Origin: Adiantum capillus-veneris | Taxonomy: Eukaryota > Streptophyta > Polypodiopsida > Polypodiales > Pteridaceae | DNA length: 64,000 bases | Direction of reading: 5' to 3' | Assembly: GCA_014529385.2 (NCBI GenBank) | Contig: CM043963.1 | Location: 102,964,912 to 103,028,911 of the forward strand | In this document: piece after piece, positions 1 through 11,312 of the stretch | Layout: the number at the start of each line of letters is the position of its first letter | Position numbering within the stretch: position 1 is the stretch's first letter | The notes under the pieces: generated by a model | What the model was told of the DNA's origin: nothing | Database searches by the model: none | The model's input: only the letters and a program-made list of their open reading frames with translations | Position numbers and translations under genes: made by a program

Positions 1-2
1 AT

Positions 3-368
3 GGTGGGGAGAAAGTGGAGCTGCAACACATTGCTCTCAGGGTTCTATCTATTGCAGCATCCAGTGGAAGCTGTGAGAGGAACTGGTCGGATTTTGACTT
101 TATGCATACTAAGAAACAAAACCGGCTTCATCCTCAACATGCTGCTGATTTGCTGTATGTTTTTTGCAACATGAGACTCATTCACAAGCCGATGAACATT
201 GCGACAAGAGAAACACAAAAGCACTATGGTGTTTTCCAAACCCATGAAGCTATAGCTGCAAAAGAAGACGATGACGATGATATGGAATGGGAGATAGCTT
301 CAAAATGCTCTGATATGGATGAAATAGATGATATGGTTGGTGTGTTTGATGGAGACAAAGATGTATGA
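3..368 (+). pseudogene. hAT-family transposase, C-terminal dimerisation region (cut by window edge)
   Basis: The frame is open to the left edge of the window and ends with a stop at 366-368. It encodes the hallmark C-terminal hAT dimerisation block: a run reading ALRVLSIAASSGSCERNWSD, then HTKKQNRLHPQHAADLLYV and a CNMRL motif. In hAT transposases (Ac/Tam3/hobo superfamily) this region holds the transposase subunits together, next to the last catalytic acidic residue. After it comes an acidic, low-complexity tail (EDDDDDMEWE). The catalytic core and BED finger would lie to the left, outside the window. The visible part has no internal stop, so it may be the 3' end of an intact gene or of a domesticated relative. 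The family call is secure; intactness cannot be judged. Confidence 0.85.
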
Positions 369-2537
369 CTTAAGGTCTATAAGTTTTGCTCGCCTTGAGT
401 GTGAAAATTATGACACTACAACATGTTCACCTCTCTCTCTCTCTCTCTCTCAAGGTACTTTTGCAATAAGAGTCATAATTACAGTTAGATACAATACAAT
501 ACAATTTTTGTCGATCGAGAATAAAAAAATGGCAAGTTGAGGTGATAAATGATGAACTATGAATACAAAAAACTGTAGCCCTTTGCCCAAATAGACAGGA
601 GTAAAGTGAGTGAAGTTCTCAACTCAAAGATTGAGTCAGCTCATTGAGTATTTCATCTATATCAAACTCAACATTCTCAGGCGTAGGAGATGGGCCTAGA
701 GGCCCTTGCTACGAAGAACCAACTTGATCTGGCAATGGACCGTAGAGTTCTACATACTGTTGCAGCTTGGCTTGGGCCTCTGATAGCTCTATCAAGCTCA
801 AGGGTTCTTCCATGCAAAGTATCAGGTGTCTCTCTTTGACTTGCAAGATCTTGCCCTTGGCTTGCCAATGCAACGAGTGTGTTTGATTCTTCGGGAAGTA
901 GAACTATGGGACCTTTGCGTGGAGGCATTGGATTATTGGCATGACTTGCAGCCACTTTCTCTGCAATCCAACCATGCCCAATGCCAAAGTTCTTGGGGTG
1001 TTCTAACAAACCACGCGTCTCCCAAGGATGTCGTGAACATAACTTTGCTCTATAAAGTAGAGTTCCATTTGATTGTTGTTTGGCATAACTCTCTCTCTCC
1101 GTATGAATCTTTGTAGCAACACTTGTACGAGTCCTTTGTGTTGCAAATTTGATAGCTTTACATGCTCCAATTCCTTGGCATTATCACTGATTTGAAATGA
1201 ATGTTGATGCACAAAGTCGCTTGGACATAGTTTCCTGCACTCCTTAAGAATGAGAGGTTTGCCTTGTGACCCGCACTCATCCTCTTCAATTCGTGCAATA
1301 GCTTTGAGATCTCTTAGGTAGACAAATATATCCCTCATATTTCTATGTAGTAAAAACGATGATGTGATTTAATCCAATCCCTGATGAAGTGTGTGGAACT
1401 CACAACACAAACATCAACGGACAACTTAACAATCTCAGATGCAGGCAACTATCGTGGGAGACAACACCAAGTCATCTAGTGATGAACAATGATGTGTCTT
1501 TGGAGTTCAAAACACAAGAGTAACCATGTGTCACACAAAGATGAAGAGGGTATGAACTATGCATCTCTCCACTCTCTATTTTTGACGAATAAAAACTCTT
1601 GTGTGTACGCAAAACAAACGATAATTTGAGATGATCTAAAATTGAGAAACCTATAGGCCACTATGGAGTGAGAGGTGTAGCATCATGCCTATCGCACACC
1701 ACGAGTCGAACACTAAACCCTAAACTCAACCTTGTGGGTGGTGAGAGATAGACAATTGCATCACATGAGTCAAAATCTAAGTCTGTCCTAAAACCGTTCT
1801 CTGTAGTGAGCGAAGTGGCTGCACAACACAAGAAAAGTGACTAATTTCTACACACTTCTGGAGTGAGCCGGATGGCTACACACCACAAAGTGGCCTATAA
1901 CTTGCAAGCCAACTCTGTGGTGAGAGTAAAACAACTGCACCACATGAGTCTGGCACAACACACAAAAACAAGTTAGAAAAGAGCAATACAAGTTGAAAAT
2001 TTTTCCTCAAGCTCTGGCTATCCCAAAATCCTCCTCAAACTCTGGCAATCTCAAGGTTTTTCTGTCTCACCAATCTCCTAAAGCTCTACAACTGCTTTTG
2101 ATTGAAATCGGTGATAGTTTCTTATATAAGATATTTTTCGATCAAAAGTCTTTTTGGTCGGAAGATCTTTCGATCAAAAAGACTTTCGATCAAAAACAAT
2201 AAAATGGCAATACGGTGATTATATGCAATTTTGGCGTATAATAGTGTTTTATACCCATGGTATTATTTTGGTATGGGCGTATAAATGCAATACATGTCCT
2301 ATGGGGCTTGCCTATGGCTTAACCATTATTAAGCTATTAGAATCTTGATAGGAATCGATGCTATCTTGGGTATGTTGATCCTTGCAATTAATAATATTTG
2401 AGCCTCGGGTATAGATGCTTGAGTGCTTATCTTTGAAGGTAAAGAGGAGTAGCAACTAGGGCTTGAAGTGCCAAAGTACAAGGTAACATTTACACCTAAA
2501 ATTTGCTAGTACGGCTCAAAGTGGAAAAGAGATTGAA
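369..2537. other. Spacer without a recognisable gene, apart from minus-strand frames at 677-1338
   Basis: This follows the hAT fragment. A short CT run sits at about 433-450. From 1680 to 1960 there is a weak degenerate repeat of phrases such as GTGAGAG..GCACCACATGAGTC. At 2137-2200 TTTCGATCAAAAAGACTTT and its inverted form recur and could fold. Nothing else coding-like was seen. Confidence 0.5.
677..1338 (-). pseudogene. Unrecognised protein-like region in two overlapping frames
   Basis: Reading leftwards, one frame runs from 1338 to 1003 and ends RRVVC-stop. A second runs from 1009 to 677 and begins LEHPKNFGIGHGWIAEKV. The two overlap by seven bases, as a single-base frameshift would produce. 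The first part is charged and helical-looking (DIFVYLRDLKAIARIEEDECG, cut here for length, then a cysteine-containing stretch and YFIEQSYVHDILG). Composition looks coding rather than random, but I recognise no domain. It could be a decayed host exon, part of the neighbouring hAT element, or chance. No splice sites or promoter were convincing. Confidence 0.3.
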
Positions 2538-4099
2538 ATGAATGTTGATAGCTTTGATTTTGCTAATGAAAAAGAAACTAATGATGCCCCTATGCTTATA
2601 AACTATCTTGTTTCTAGGATTCAACAAGCCTTGGCAACACATCCCTCTCCCTCCAAGGTGAAGTGCTACAACAATTGTGCACCCATGGTATTCTCCAAAA
2701 TCCCCACCAAGAAGAGAGATTACATAGGAAAGCTCCTCATGAGACTTCCAAAAGAGGATTCTCTTCGATAAGGAAAGAAGAGGAGGATCCGTACGAAGGG
2801 CTCAAGAATTTACTACTTGATGACACATCTCCCTCTCAAATGAGAACCCAATTTTCAACGGTAGAGGCCCCACCGAGAAGAGAGAGTACATAGGAAATCT
2901 CCTCGTGAGACTTCCAAAAGAGGACTCTCTTCGATAAGGAAAGAAGAGGAGGATCCGTACGAAGGGCTCAAAAATTTACTACTTGATGACGCATCTCCCT
3001 CTCAAATGAGAACCCAATTTTCAACGGTAGAGGCCCCACCGAAAGAACGAGAAAGAAGTGAGTCTTTTCACAAGTCTGCCAGGCATTGGCGGTCTAGCCT
3101 ATGAGCAAACGGTGAAGCTCCACGAACATGGAAAGCTTTAAGAGCTTCCATCATGAAGCAGTTTTTGGCTACCAATGCCAAAGACAAAGTACTCACCGAA
3201 TGGCAAAGCTTGAAGCTCTCTCCCTCTGAATCTATTCATGAATATGTAGACAAGTTTTGGGATTTACCTCAAAGACACTATCTTTGAAAAGATGGATCTA
3301 GAGAAAAAACAACAATTTTGTGCAGGTTTAAATGAGGATATGGTGGAGTATGTTAGCTTCCAAAGGCCACGCACCATATCTGTGGCCATACACCATACCA
3401 TGGTGGCTTCAAGAATCAACTTCCAACAAGGGGCTAAGAGAAATCTTAAGCCCACGGAAAACAAGGACCGTAACGAGCCTAAGGGGAAGGAAAACATCCA
3501 AAAGTCTCCCAAAGGCAACGCCAACAACAACAAAGCTAAGGAGAAGGGAGTTTATAAAGGCAAAAACAAACTCTCTCCTGAAGAGCTAGAGCGTTATCAC
3601 AAAGATAACCGTTGTTTCAAGTGCGAGGAGCAAGGGCATGCCTATTGTGCTTGCCTCGAGAAGAATACACGTAATGAGCCTCCTAGAGCTACCTTGGTCG
3701 AAATTCAAGAAGAGGATGCTCATCACAAAGGATCTCCTCTATGCCATGCTTGGGGAAAGGTAAGCGAACATGATTCTTTTATCCTCACTGATCGTGGTTC
3801 TACTCACAATTTCATATCCACAGAGTTGGCCACCAAGCTAGGCATCCAAACCTTATGAGATGGGAGATGTCCTACCTGCCGATGGTGCTTTCAAGGGGCA
3901 AGAAGCCTCAATCACTCCCTTAATTGGGAAATTGAGGCTCCATGTCAAAAGATATGTGGACAAGGAGGATCTCTTCATCTCTCCTCTCAAACATGAGGAT
4001 GTAATCCTAGGGGCACCATGGTTTGATTGCATGGCTGCCAATGTTAAATTCCTTGAAAGGCAAATCTACTTTAGGTTCAGGGAAAAGATATGTACATAG
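2538..4099 (+). pseudogene. Gag and protease remnant of the 2.5-5.3 kb gypsy element
   Basis: The region starts MNVDSFDFANEKETNDAPML and is soon broken by stops. Near 3150-3270 a capsid-like stretch reads MKQFLATNAKDKVLTEWQSL, then SPSESIHEYVDKFWD. At about 3612-3655 lies a CCHC knuckle, CFKCEEQGHAYCAC (C-x2-C-x4-H-x4-C), the nucleocapsid RNA-binding finger. The protease follows with DRGSTHNFISTELATKLG near 3790; the canonical form is DSGSTHNF, so the residue after the catalytic Asp has changed from Ser to Arg. After 3858 the frame shifts, and the rest of the protease (DVILGAPWFDCMAANVKFLE) lies in another frame. It is non-functional. Confidence 0.8.
2708..3039 (+). repeat. 166-bp tandem duplication inside gag
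   Basis: Two adjacent copies match almost base for base. GAGACTTCCAAAAGAGGA occurs at 2741 and 2907, and GGCCCCACCG occurs at 2866 and 3032, giving a constant offset of 166 bp. Both copies contain the same in-frame TAA in TTCGATAAGG, so the stop predates the duplication. Since 166 is not a multiple of three, the duplication also shifts the frame. Confidence 0.9.
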
Positions 4100-4389
4100 A
4101 TACTAAGGAGTTGGGTAGTACCATACCCCTTGTACATAAGCAAGCTTTCAATAAGTCAATAAAGAGCTCCATTTTCATGTACATGATTTTTATTAAAGAT
4201 TCTCAAAATGAACCTAATGACTTAGCAAAAGAAAATATAAATAATTAAAGGAATTAGAATTATCCAACTTCCTCAAGGGGTTCCAAGATGTTTTTATTGA
4301 CGACATTCCTTGTGAGCTACCTCCCAAACAAGGCAATGACGAACATGCAGTTGAACTTCTTCCAAGAAGTTCACCGCCTAATAAACCTC

Positions 4390-5286
4390 CTTATTGAGTT
4401 TCTCAAGCTCAACAAGAGGAGATTATGCGGAAAGTGCATGAGTTAGTTGAGAAAGACATTGTTAGGCCTAGCTCATCTCCATTTTGTTCATTAGTGTTAT
4501 TAGTGCAAAGAAAGACGACACATATCGTATGTGTGTTGACTATAGAGTACTAAATAGGATCACTATCAAGAATAGGTTTCCTGTTCTATGGATAGAAGAC
4601 CTATTTGATAAGCTATAAGGGTGACCTACTTCAGTAGGATTGACCTAAAAAGTGGCTACAATCAAATAAGGATAGTTGATCAAGACATTATAAAGACCGC
4701 ATTTTGCACTATGTTTGTTCTTCACAAATACATTGTCATGCCTTTTGGCTTGACCAATGCACCGGCCACATTTAACCGCTTGATGGAGAAGCTATTCAGG
4801 ACTCATCGAACCTTTATTGGAGTGCTCTTTGATGATATAATCATCAAAGAACACTCCAGTAATCATTTACTCTAATTCATTAGACAAACACAAGCAACAC
4901 CTCCAGGTAGTATTTCAAGTTTTACGAGAGAATAAGATTTATATAAATCGAAAGGAAAGTGAACTTTTCTTACAAAAGATTCAGTATTTAGGTCACATTA
5001 TCTCTCAAGATGGCATCCAAATGGATCCATCAAAGTTAGAGGTAATAAAAGGATGGCTTAATCCAAGGAATTTGCATGAACTAAGAAGCTTTACAAGTAT
5101 GTGTGCATACTATAGATGCTTCATAGAAAAGTTCTCACAAATCACAGGACCATTACATGACCTAACCAAGAAAAATGTTAGGTAAATATTGTCCACCAAG
5201 GAAAACAAAGCTTTTGAAGAGCTTAAAGAGAAGCTTATCCCTCACCCTATGCTTACACTACCGGATCTCTCAAAGCCATTTGTGTA
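4390..5286 (+). pseudogene. Reverse transcriptase remnant of the 2.5-5.3 kb gypsy element
   Basis: Across shifted frames one can read VSQAQQEEIMRKVHELVEK, then [19 protein letters not shown] (about 4530-4590), TYFSRIDLKSGYNQIRI (4623-4674), MPFGLTNAPATFNRLMEK (about 4738-4790) and the catalytic box VLFDDIII (about 4831). The thumb and connection continue as IQYLGHIISQDGIQMDPSKL and SFTSMCAYYRCFIEKFSQIT to about 5190, then FEELKEKLIPHPMLTLPDLS. A TAA sits just before TYFSRI and further stops follow. This is standard gypsy reverse transcriptase with both catalytic Asp residues present, but inactive because of the breaks. Confidence 0.85.
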
Positions 5287-5764
5287 AGGTCTCCACCTTT
5301 CTAGCTACAGAGAGATGAACTCAAAGTTTTAGGGGAAAGCATTGGACTTACAAACAGGTAAAGCACTATTTCAAAAGCAATTAAAAATGGTATTTTTGGA
5401 ATCTTAAGCACAACAAACAGAGGGCTAGAAATTTTCAGATTTAAATTCGGACAAAAATTGACCTCGCTAGTCCTTTCAAAAGATTCAATGTAAATTAAAT
5501 TATTAAAAAAAATTGAATGGTTGCAGTAATCATTTAAGCATAGACTTTACTAAAGGCCTCCCAGATATTTACAAGATATTTACCAATTAAGCAAAAATAG
5601 GTCAAAATATAGCAGAATTGATATTGGCAGGTAATGGGAGGGTCATCACTGACCTTCCAGGGACTCAATTAGCAACAGGGGGCGCCATCTTGAGCTGTAG
5701 GACTGCTTGAGTTGCAAGAAATTGCCATTTTTAGCCTATGAGAGCTTATGAGTGCTCAGAAACC

Positions 5765-5772
5765 TATAAATA
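5765..5772 (+). promoter_or_regulatory. Candidate TATA box
   Basis: TATAAATA is preceded by CC and followed 40-60 bp downstream by a CT-rich, leader-like sequence that begins the AT-rich region ahead of the 8332 frame. The match to a plant TATA box is good. That it is used is inferred only from position. Confidence 0.4.
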
Positions 5773-6182
5773 AGACCCCTTGCTTCACATTTTAAACAGA
5801 CTCGGAGTCCTGGCCATTTCTCTCTCACCTAGAGAGATTTGTACTCAAAAATCACTAGAGAGAAAAACTCTAGTTGGTTAATCCACGGTAATTAGCACTA
5901 AATCTTTTTAGTTCGCAAAATTATGCTGATCTACTTACATTTTCTTAATTAATCCAATTAATTAAGAAAATTAAACTTATTTATACTCTAAAATTCTCCC
6001 CTAATTCTTTATTTTCTGTTTATTATTGAGATTAAGCTTAGGGATACTAATCTAATTAATTATTATGTTATATTAGGGTTGAAATTAATCATTTTAATGA
6101 TAAATTGATGGTAATTATACGAATTAAACTTAGATTTAGATAAGATAATTATCAGTGCTGTTTTAGAATGTCAAGACGCTAG

Positions 6183-8000
6183 AAAAATTATTTCTTAATT
6201 TTTTGAATAATTTTTGTAATTATTTAAGCAAAATTACACTATTTTAAAGAGAAAAGTAAAGGGAAAACTAGCAAATTAGACTAAAAATCTTTGAGATAAT
6301 TTTCAGAGGTGAAATACATCTGAGGGAGCCTATGATAATTATGTTAACCACAAATAATTAGTTTAGATAATTATCCTAGTATAAAAACACTATTTTTAAG
6401 AAACAATTAAAGGGGAAAAGTATAAAATTAAATTAAAACTCTCTGAGATAATTTTCAAAGGTAATATACATCTTACAAAACCCATGATAATTATGCTAAC
6501 CACAAAGAGTTACTTTAGCTAATTATCTTAGTAGCAAAACACTATTTTTAAGGGAAAAGTAAAGGAGGAAAATAGAAAATTATACTAAAAAGATTTAAGA
6601 TAATTTTTAAAGGTAAAACACATCTTGGAAAATCCATGATAATTATCTTAACCACAGATAATTAGTTTAGCTAATTATTTTAGTAGAAAAACATTGTTTT
6701 TAAGGAAAAATTAAAGAGGAAAAATAGCAAATTAGATTGAAAAGCTTTTAGATAGTTTTCAAAAGTAAAATACATCTTGGGAAGCTCGTGATAATTATCT
6801 TAACCATAGATACATAGTTTAGCTAACTATCTTAGTAGAAAAACACTATTTTTAAGAGAAAAGTAAAGGAGGAAATTAGAAAATTAGATTAAAAAGCTTT
6901 GAGATAATTTTTAGAGTTAAAACACATCTTAAGGAATCCATGATAATTATCTTTATCACAGATAACTAGTTTAGCTAATTATCTTAGTAGAAAAACATTG
7001 TTTTTAAGAAAAAATTAATGGGGAAAATTAGTAAATCATGTTATATGATTACATGCTATTTATCAGTGTTAGAATACATAATAAAAATGCCTTGATAATT
7101 ATGTCAAGGTTAGAAAGTTAGTGTAGATATTTATTTGTGTAAAATTATACTAATTTTAGATAAAAAGTAAAAGGGGAAACTAGTAAATCATGCTATATGA
7201 TTACATGCTATTTATCAATGTTAGAATACATGATTAAAGGGCCATGACAATTATGTCAAAGTTAGAAAATTAGTGTAGTTATTTATTTGGGTCAAATTAT
7301 ACTAATTTTAGATAAAAAGTAAAGGGGAAAATTAGTAAATCATGTTAGATGATTATATGCTATTTATCAGAGTTAGATTACATGATCAAGAGACCATGAA
7401 AATTATTTCAAGATTATAAAATTACTATAGATGTTTATCTAAGTCAAATTATACTAATTTTAGCTAAAAAGTAGAGGAGAAAATTAGAAAATCATGTTAG
7501 ATTACTACATGCTATTTTTAGAGCTTTATTACATCATAAAAGAGCTATGATAATTATGTCAAGGTTAGAAAATTAGTATAGAAATTTAGTTTAGTCAAAT
7601 TATACTAATTCTAGCTAAAAACTAAAAGGGGAAATTAGTAAATCATGTTATATGATTACATGCTATTTAATAAAGCTAGGTTACATGATAAAAAGACCGT
7701 GATAATTATGTCAAGGCTAGAAAATTAGTATAAATATTTATCTAAGTCAAATTATACTAAATTTAGTTGAAAATTAAAGATGGAAATTAGATAATTAAGT
7801 TGGAAAATTAAAAGATAATTACCAAAGGTCACAAATAGCCTTATCTACTTGTGATAATTATACCATAGTTAATTAGTGATTTTAAGAAATTATAATTGAC
7901 CAAAAGTCCTATTTTTAGCAAAAGATTAATTTAAAATAAATAGACTTTGCAATCAGAAGTTTTTAGGAAAATTATAGTAAGGGTAAACCTATGATATAAA
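6183..8000 (+). repeat. 152-bp AT-rich tandem array, about eleven to twelve units, two subtypes
   Basis: The phrase GATAATTATNTNAANN recurs at 6335, 6486, 6638, 6790, 6942, 7094, 7246, 7398, 7549, 7701 and 7853, a spacing of 151-152 bp every time. Units before about 7010 carry AGCTAATTATCTTAGTAG and ACACTATTTTTAAG. Units after it carry TCATGTTATATGATTACATG and ACTAATTTTAGATAAAAAGT. The change between subtypes is sharp, yet the period does not change. Units are AT-rich, diverged and non-coding. Confidence 0.9.
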
Positions 8001-8331
8001 GTTGAGGAAATGAAATTTTTGAGAGAAAATAAATCGAATAAATATTAAGCTCAAAATAAGCGGATTCCAAGCTTAAAATTCGATTGAAAAAATTGAGAAA
8101 AAGATATACAAAATTATAAGAAAATTAGGATAGCTTAGAAAACCCTTAGGGAAGCTGTGGAAAAAGTTATCATGCCTATATAGGAAAATAATAAATTACT
8201 AGATCAAGAATTTACCAATCAAGACTATAAATTTAACCTAGATTTGGGTAAAATTGGATACAAAGGTTAAGTTTACCTTTCGAATAATTTACCTAATGAT
8301 TAGAAGTCCTTTTTATAAGGAATAAGAAGTT

Positions 8332-8517
8332 ATGGAACCTAAAAGGACCCGAGCCAATCCTACATCTGATGATGAGGGCAAAGCTCTAAAAAGAACTAGA
8401 GCGTCATATGACGATGAAGCTGGGCCTAGTAGTAGGCCTACGGAGGAGAGTCTTGAGGCGCCAACACAACAGCAGATGGCCAATCAGTCCCAGGTGGGTT
8501 TCCGATTGTTCAATTAA
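8332..8517 (+). CDS. Short basic/acidic frame, possibly the first segment of a gag protein
   Basis: This is a 61-codon frame starting MEPKRTRANPTSDDEGKALK and continuing with a repeated KRTRA motif, then a hydrophilic segment with PSSRPTEES and QQQMANQSQ. That composition (basic start, then Ser/Pro/Gln-rich) is common at the N-terminus of plant gypsy gag proteins, but I see no capsid domain after it. The stop at 8515 is preceded by CCCAG|GTGGGT, a plausible splice donor at about 8492, so the frame could continue in a later exon. It follows the 152-bp array directly. Function unknown; the gag idea is weak inference. Confidence 0.35.
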   Translation: MEPKRTRANPTSDDEGKALKRTRASYDDEAGPSSRPTEESLEAPTQQQMANQSQVGFRLFN

Positions 8518-9575
8518 GTCTTTAAATAGTTTAAGTTCTTCTATAAGTTAACATTGCATACGTAAGGAGTGAGTAAGAATCAAAAAATGAGTAGTTGGTA
8601 AAAAATGGAAGGTAACTTCCAAGAAACCAACGTGCATTTGTTTATAGAGTAAGAAAGAATTGCTTGGGTTAAAACTGGTTGAACTAGGAAAGATATAATT
8701 GATCATCCTTAAGACAGCTTGTCTCAAGACGCCTCCGACTCCTTGGTATAAATTGATGATAATGATGGATTTCCAGCCACGGATAAGTCGGTTACCCCCC
8801 ATCAACGATGAGTTTCTACTCCGTGTCATGTCTTGATGTTTCTACATAAGTTAGCATACCGTTTTTATCCTAGGGGAGCCGCTGGTTGTATGGGTAACTG
8901 GTTTGGTGTATGGGCACCCGGAACCTTGGGCGGGGGTTTATCCACTCCGGATTGTGAATAAGGAATGGGTGCCATTTTTCCACCCTTAGGTGGTCTTGAG
9001 ACAAGAAGAGTACTGGTCATGGTTATTATGGACAATGTTTTGATTCACAGTACTCTGTCTTAAGTTTAAAAATGTATGTGTTCTAAAAGAATGCTTTCAA
9101 TGCTGTCTTTAATAATCGATTGAAGGAATTACTATGACGGAAAGTTAAAAGAAACTATTATTTTAAGTGTTAAAACAATGTGATAGTAATTAGAAAACAA
9201 AAGAATCTTGTGTGAGTGCGGGGTGGTAAGTGGGGATTGACTAAGGTTGTCAATCATGGACGGGTGGACCTGATTAGTCAGGTAACTATCCATCTCCGCG
9301 CACTAAAAACATTTGGAAAACATCTTTACTTGGAAAAGGAGTCCACGAGCGGGCTATGCCATCACATATGTTAGGGGGGAAACAACCTTGGTTGAGGATA
9401 CATTAGCCCAACTTGTGGAAGTTATAGGGCTGAAATAGTTTTTTGGACTTTTAATGGGTGAAAGCATGTATAGGTGGCCTGGAAAGTAATGTCAAGGACA
9501 TTGCTTTTTTGCGCTTTAAAGTGGGTGTTTTAAAAGTGCTTCAAATCTCAAAAAGAATATCACTCTCCTAAGGTA
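8518..9575. other. Left flank of element A; nothing recognised
   Basis: This is unique-looking sequence of ordinary composition without a supported gene on either strand. Some GC-richer text around 8875-9010 and 9220-9440 does not translate to anything I know. It ends with CTCCTAAGGTA immediately before the TG of the element A LTR. Confidence 0.4.
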
Positions 9576-10861
9576 TGTTGGTACAGCTGAAGTTGGTCAA
9601 AGCTAGCAAGTGGTTTATGTAGGCAAAGGTTGCAATCGAGTGCAGTGCAGAAGGCTAGGGCAGGTGCCAAGGTCCTTGGCAGCCAAAGGATAGTGGGAAA
9701 GTATGGCTAATGCGGTTTCTTAGCCCAAAAGTGCAGCAGAATGGTCCAGATGGGATGGAAGATGAAGATGTCCAAAATGTCATTTCAAATCTCTAGAAGG
9801 TAGAGTTCAGCATGCTCTAGAAGACGGTCTAGACGGCTCGTCAAACTGAGTGTCGGGGCTCTAGATATTGAAGTTTGAAGGGTGTGTAGTAGATCCCCGA
9901 TGGACAGGGCATCTGGGGACAGGTGGCCCAGGTAGGTGTGAGCAGATACATGTGTAGAGCTCAAGTTGTGGAGCATGCCGGTCTTTTCGGATCGCAAATC
10001 AGAGCTCTGGAAAGCAAGTTAAGGTCAGTTGAAGATTTTTAGGGGGCCAGGTCTGAGCCCACATGACCTCATTGGAAGATGTGCCATCTGGCGTCATTTT
10101 AGCCTCGCCAAGATTCTTGGTGGAAGGGTGTACCATGTGGAGTTAGCACGAATTGACCGCACGTCAATCGGATACTCGGTTCGCAAGATAATGCAGGTCA
10201 AAGTTGGGAGCTATCCCTTGAGCAATGATTACAGGTGCTTTTTTGGTGTTTTGTCGGCCTTGTTTGGTAGGCCTGGGAGATTCAGAGTGCGGTGAGCACG
10301 GGGGGGTTCGAAGTCGGGAACCAGCTCCATCAATTAAACCTTACGGCCCCGAAATCTTACAGGGTGCAAGTTGGCAAGCAGAAAAGCAATGTGAAAAAAT
10401 TGTTTTTTTATGGAGTGTTTGCAAAAAACTTTACAAGGCTTTGAAGGCCATGGGCCACAGAGCTGCCACGTGGCGAGAAGTGCTCCCACATGCGGTTGTG
10501 CAGCAGGGATCGACGGGGTATAAAGGCAGGGGCGTGAGGCCCATTAGGTATATCTTGTGTGGAAAGCTCTTGTGCGCTCATGGCTATGGCGTCGGTGGCG
10601 CGGTCCAGTCGGGCGCTGCTGTGGCGGTGGTGTCGCGGAGCAGGCGGCAGGTGGCCGGCTATGGCAGTTTTGGAGGCGAGCGGGGCGGCACAGTGGCGCG
10701 CGTGCCTGTGCAGCAGTGGGGGTGTAAGCTGATGTGGCGCGTTCTCCCGACATGGGACAGTTCCCACGGCCCAAAGGACCCCCAAAATTTTGAGGAAAAG
10801 GAAGGGCATTATCGAAATCACTAATGCCCCCCCAGCTCGAGTTAGAGAGCGGCCCCACGGA

Positions 10862-10864
<3 letters not shown>

Positions 10865-10924
<60 letters not shown>
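10865..10924 (+). repeat. (GA)n microsatellite in the element A 5' LTR
   Basis: An uninterrupted AG/GA run of about 60 bp lies upstream of the TATA candidate at 11305. The 3' LTR has only about 20 bp of the same run at 29964-29983, so the tract has changed length since insertion. Confidence 0.95.
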
Positions 10925-10927
<3 letters not shown>

Positions 10928-11304
10928 GGATTCAATGGGCGGCCAAATGGACCAAGCCAAGGACTGTCCGGGCCAAAGAGGGCAAAGGAGAAATTGAAGG
11001 GAGAGGGAGAAGGGTGCAAAGCCAAGCCAAATGCAAGGCCCAAAGAAGACAAGGACGAGTCGGATAGAGGAAAGGGAGAGTCAAAGTAAAAAATGGAGCA
11101 GTGTAAGGTTAAGGCCATAAGGGGTAAAAATGAAGAAGATAAAAAATAAAAAAATACCAAGGGTTGCTAATGCCCCCCCTCTCAAGTGCAAAGAGTGAAG
11201 AAGAGAGAGGGAGAGCAAAGCGGTGCCCTCTTTCCCAAAAGATACCAATTCAAGGTGCCAGGCGGACCTATTAAATTGTAAATTCCCAAATTAAAGTCCC
11301 CCCC

Positions 11305-11312
11305 TATAAAAG
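11305..11312 (+). promoter_or_regulatory. LTR promoter TATA box of element A
   Basis: TATAAAAG in the context CCCCCCTATAAAAGTAAAAAATG is kept in both LTR copies (30366-30373 in the 3' copy). It lies about 540 bp before the LTR end, leaving room for R and U5. This is the best core-promoter candidate in the LTR. Confidence 0.5.

Larger units (their letters stand above)
2538..5286 (+). mobile_element. Degenerate Ty3/gypsy retrotransposon body, LTRs not found
   Basis: The remnant runs gag, zinc knuckle, protease, reverse transcriptase, start of the RNase H region, in the usual order and on one strand, with many frameshifts and stops. It ends abruptly after a KPFV-like motif near 5286, so RNase H proper and integrase are missing. 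No flanking LTR pair, primer-binding site or polypurine tract could be placed. Its reverse transcriptase ([32 protein letters not shown]) is of a different type from elements A-C in this window, so it represents a separate gypsy lineage. Confidence 0.85.
5287..8331. other. AT-rich non-coding stretch holding a TATA box and a tandem array
   Basis: No protein-like frame of any length occurs here on either strand. A TATA-type promoter lies at 5765, followed by a CT/GA-rich, leader-like segment (TCTCTCTCACCTAGAGAG). From about 6183 to 8000 the sequence is a 152-bp tandem array, listed separately. The arrangement promoter, leader, repeats, then a small coding frame at 8332 resembles the long 5' leader of an LTR element. 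I could not find the matching LTR, so this is inference. Confidence 0.5.

Noticed and set aside
2650-3060. Several independent short genes in the 2.5-3.1 kb region
   Set aside because: They are fragments of one gag broken by stops and by the 166-bp tandem duplication.
9571-9575. AGGTA/ACGTC as a target duplication of element A
   Set aside because: Only two of five positions agree, which is not better than chance.
10225-11160. Long frames of 138-250 codons on both strands in the element A LTR
   Set aside because: They are low-complexity (Ser-Leu or Arg-Glu runs from GA repeats), overlap one another on both strands, recur in altered form in the other LTR and have no domain.
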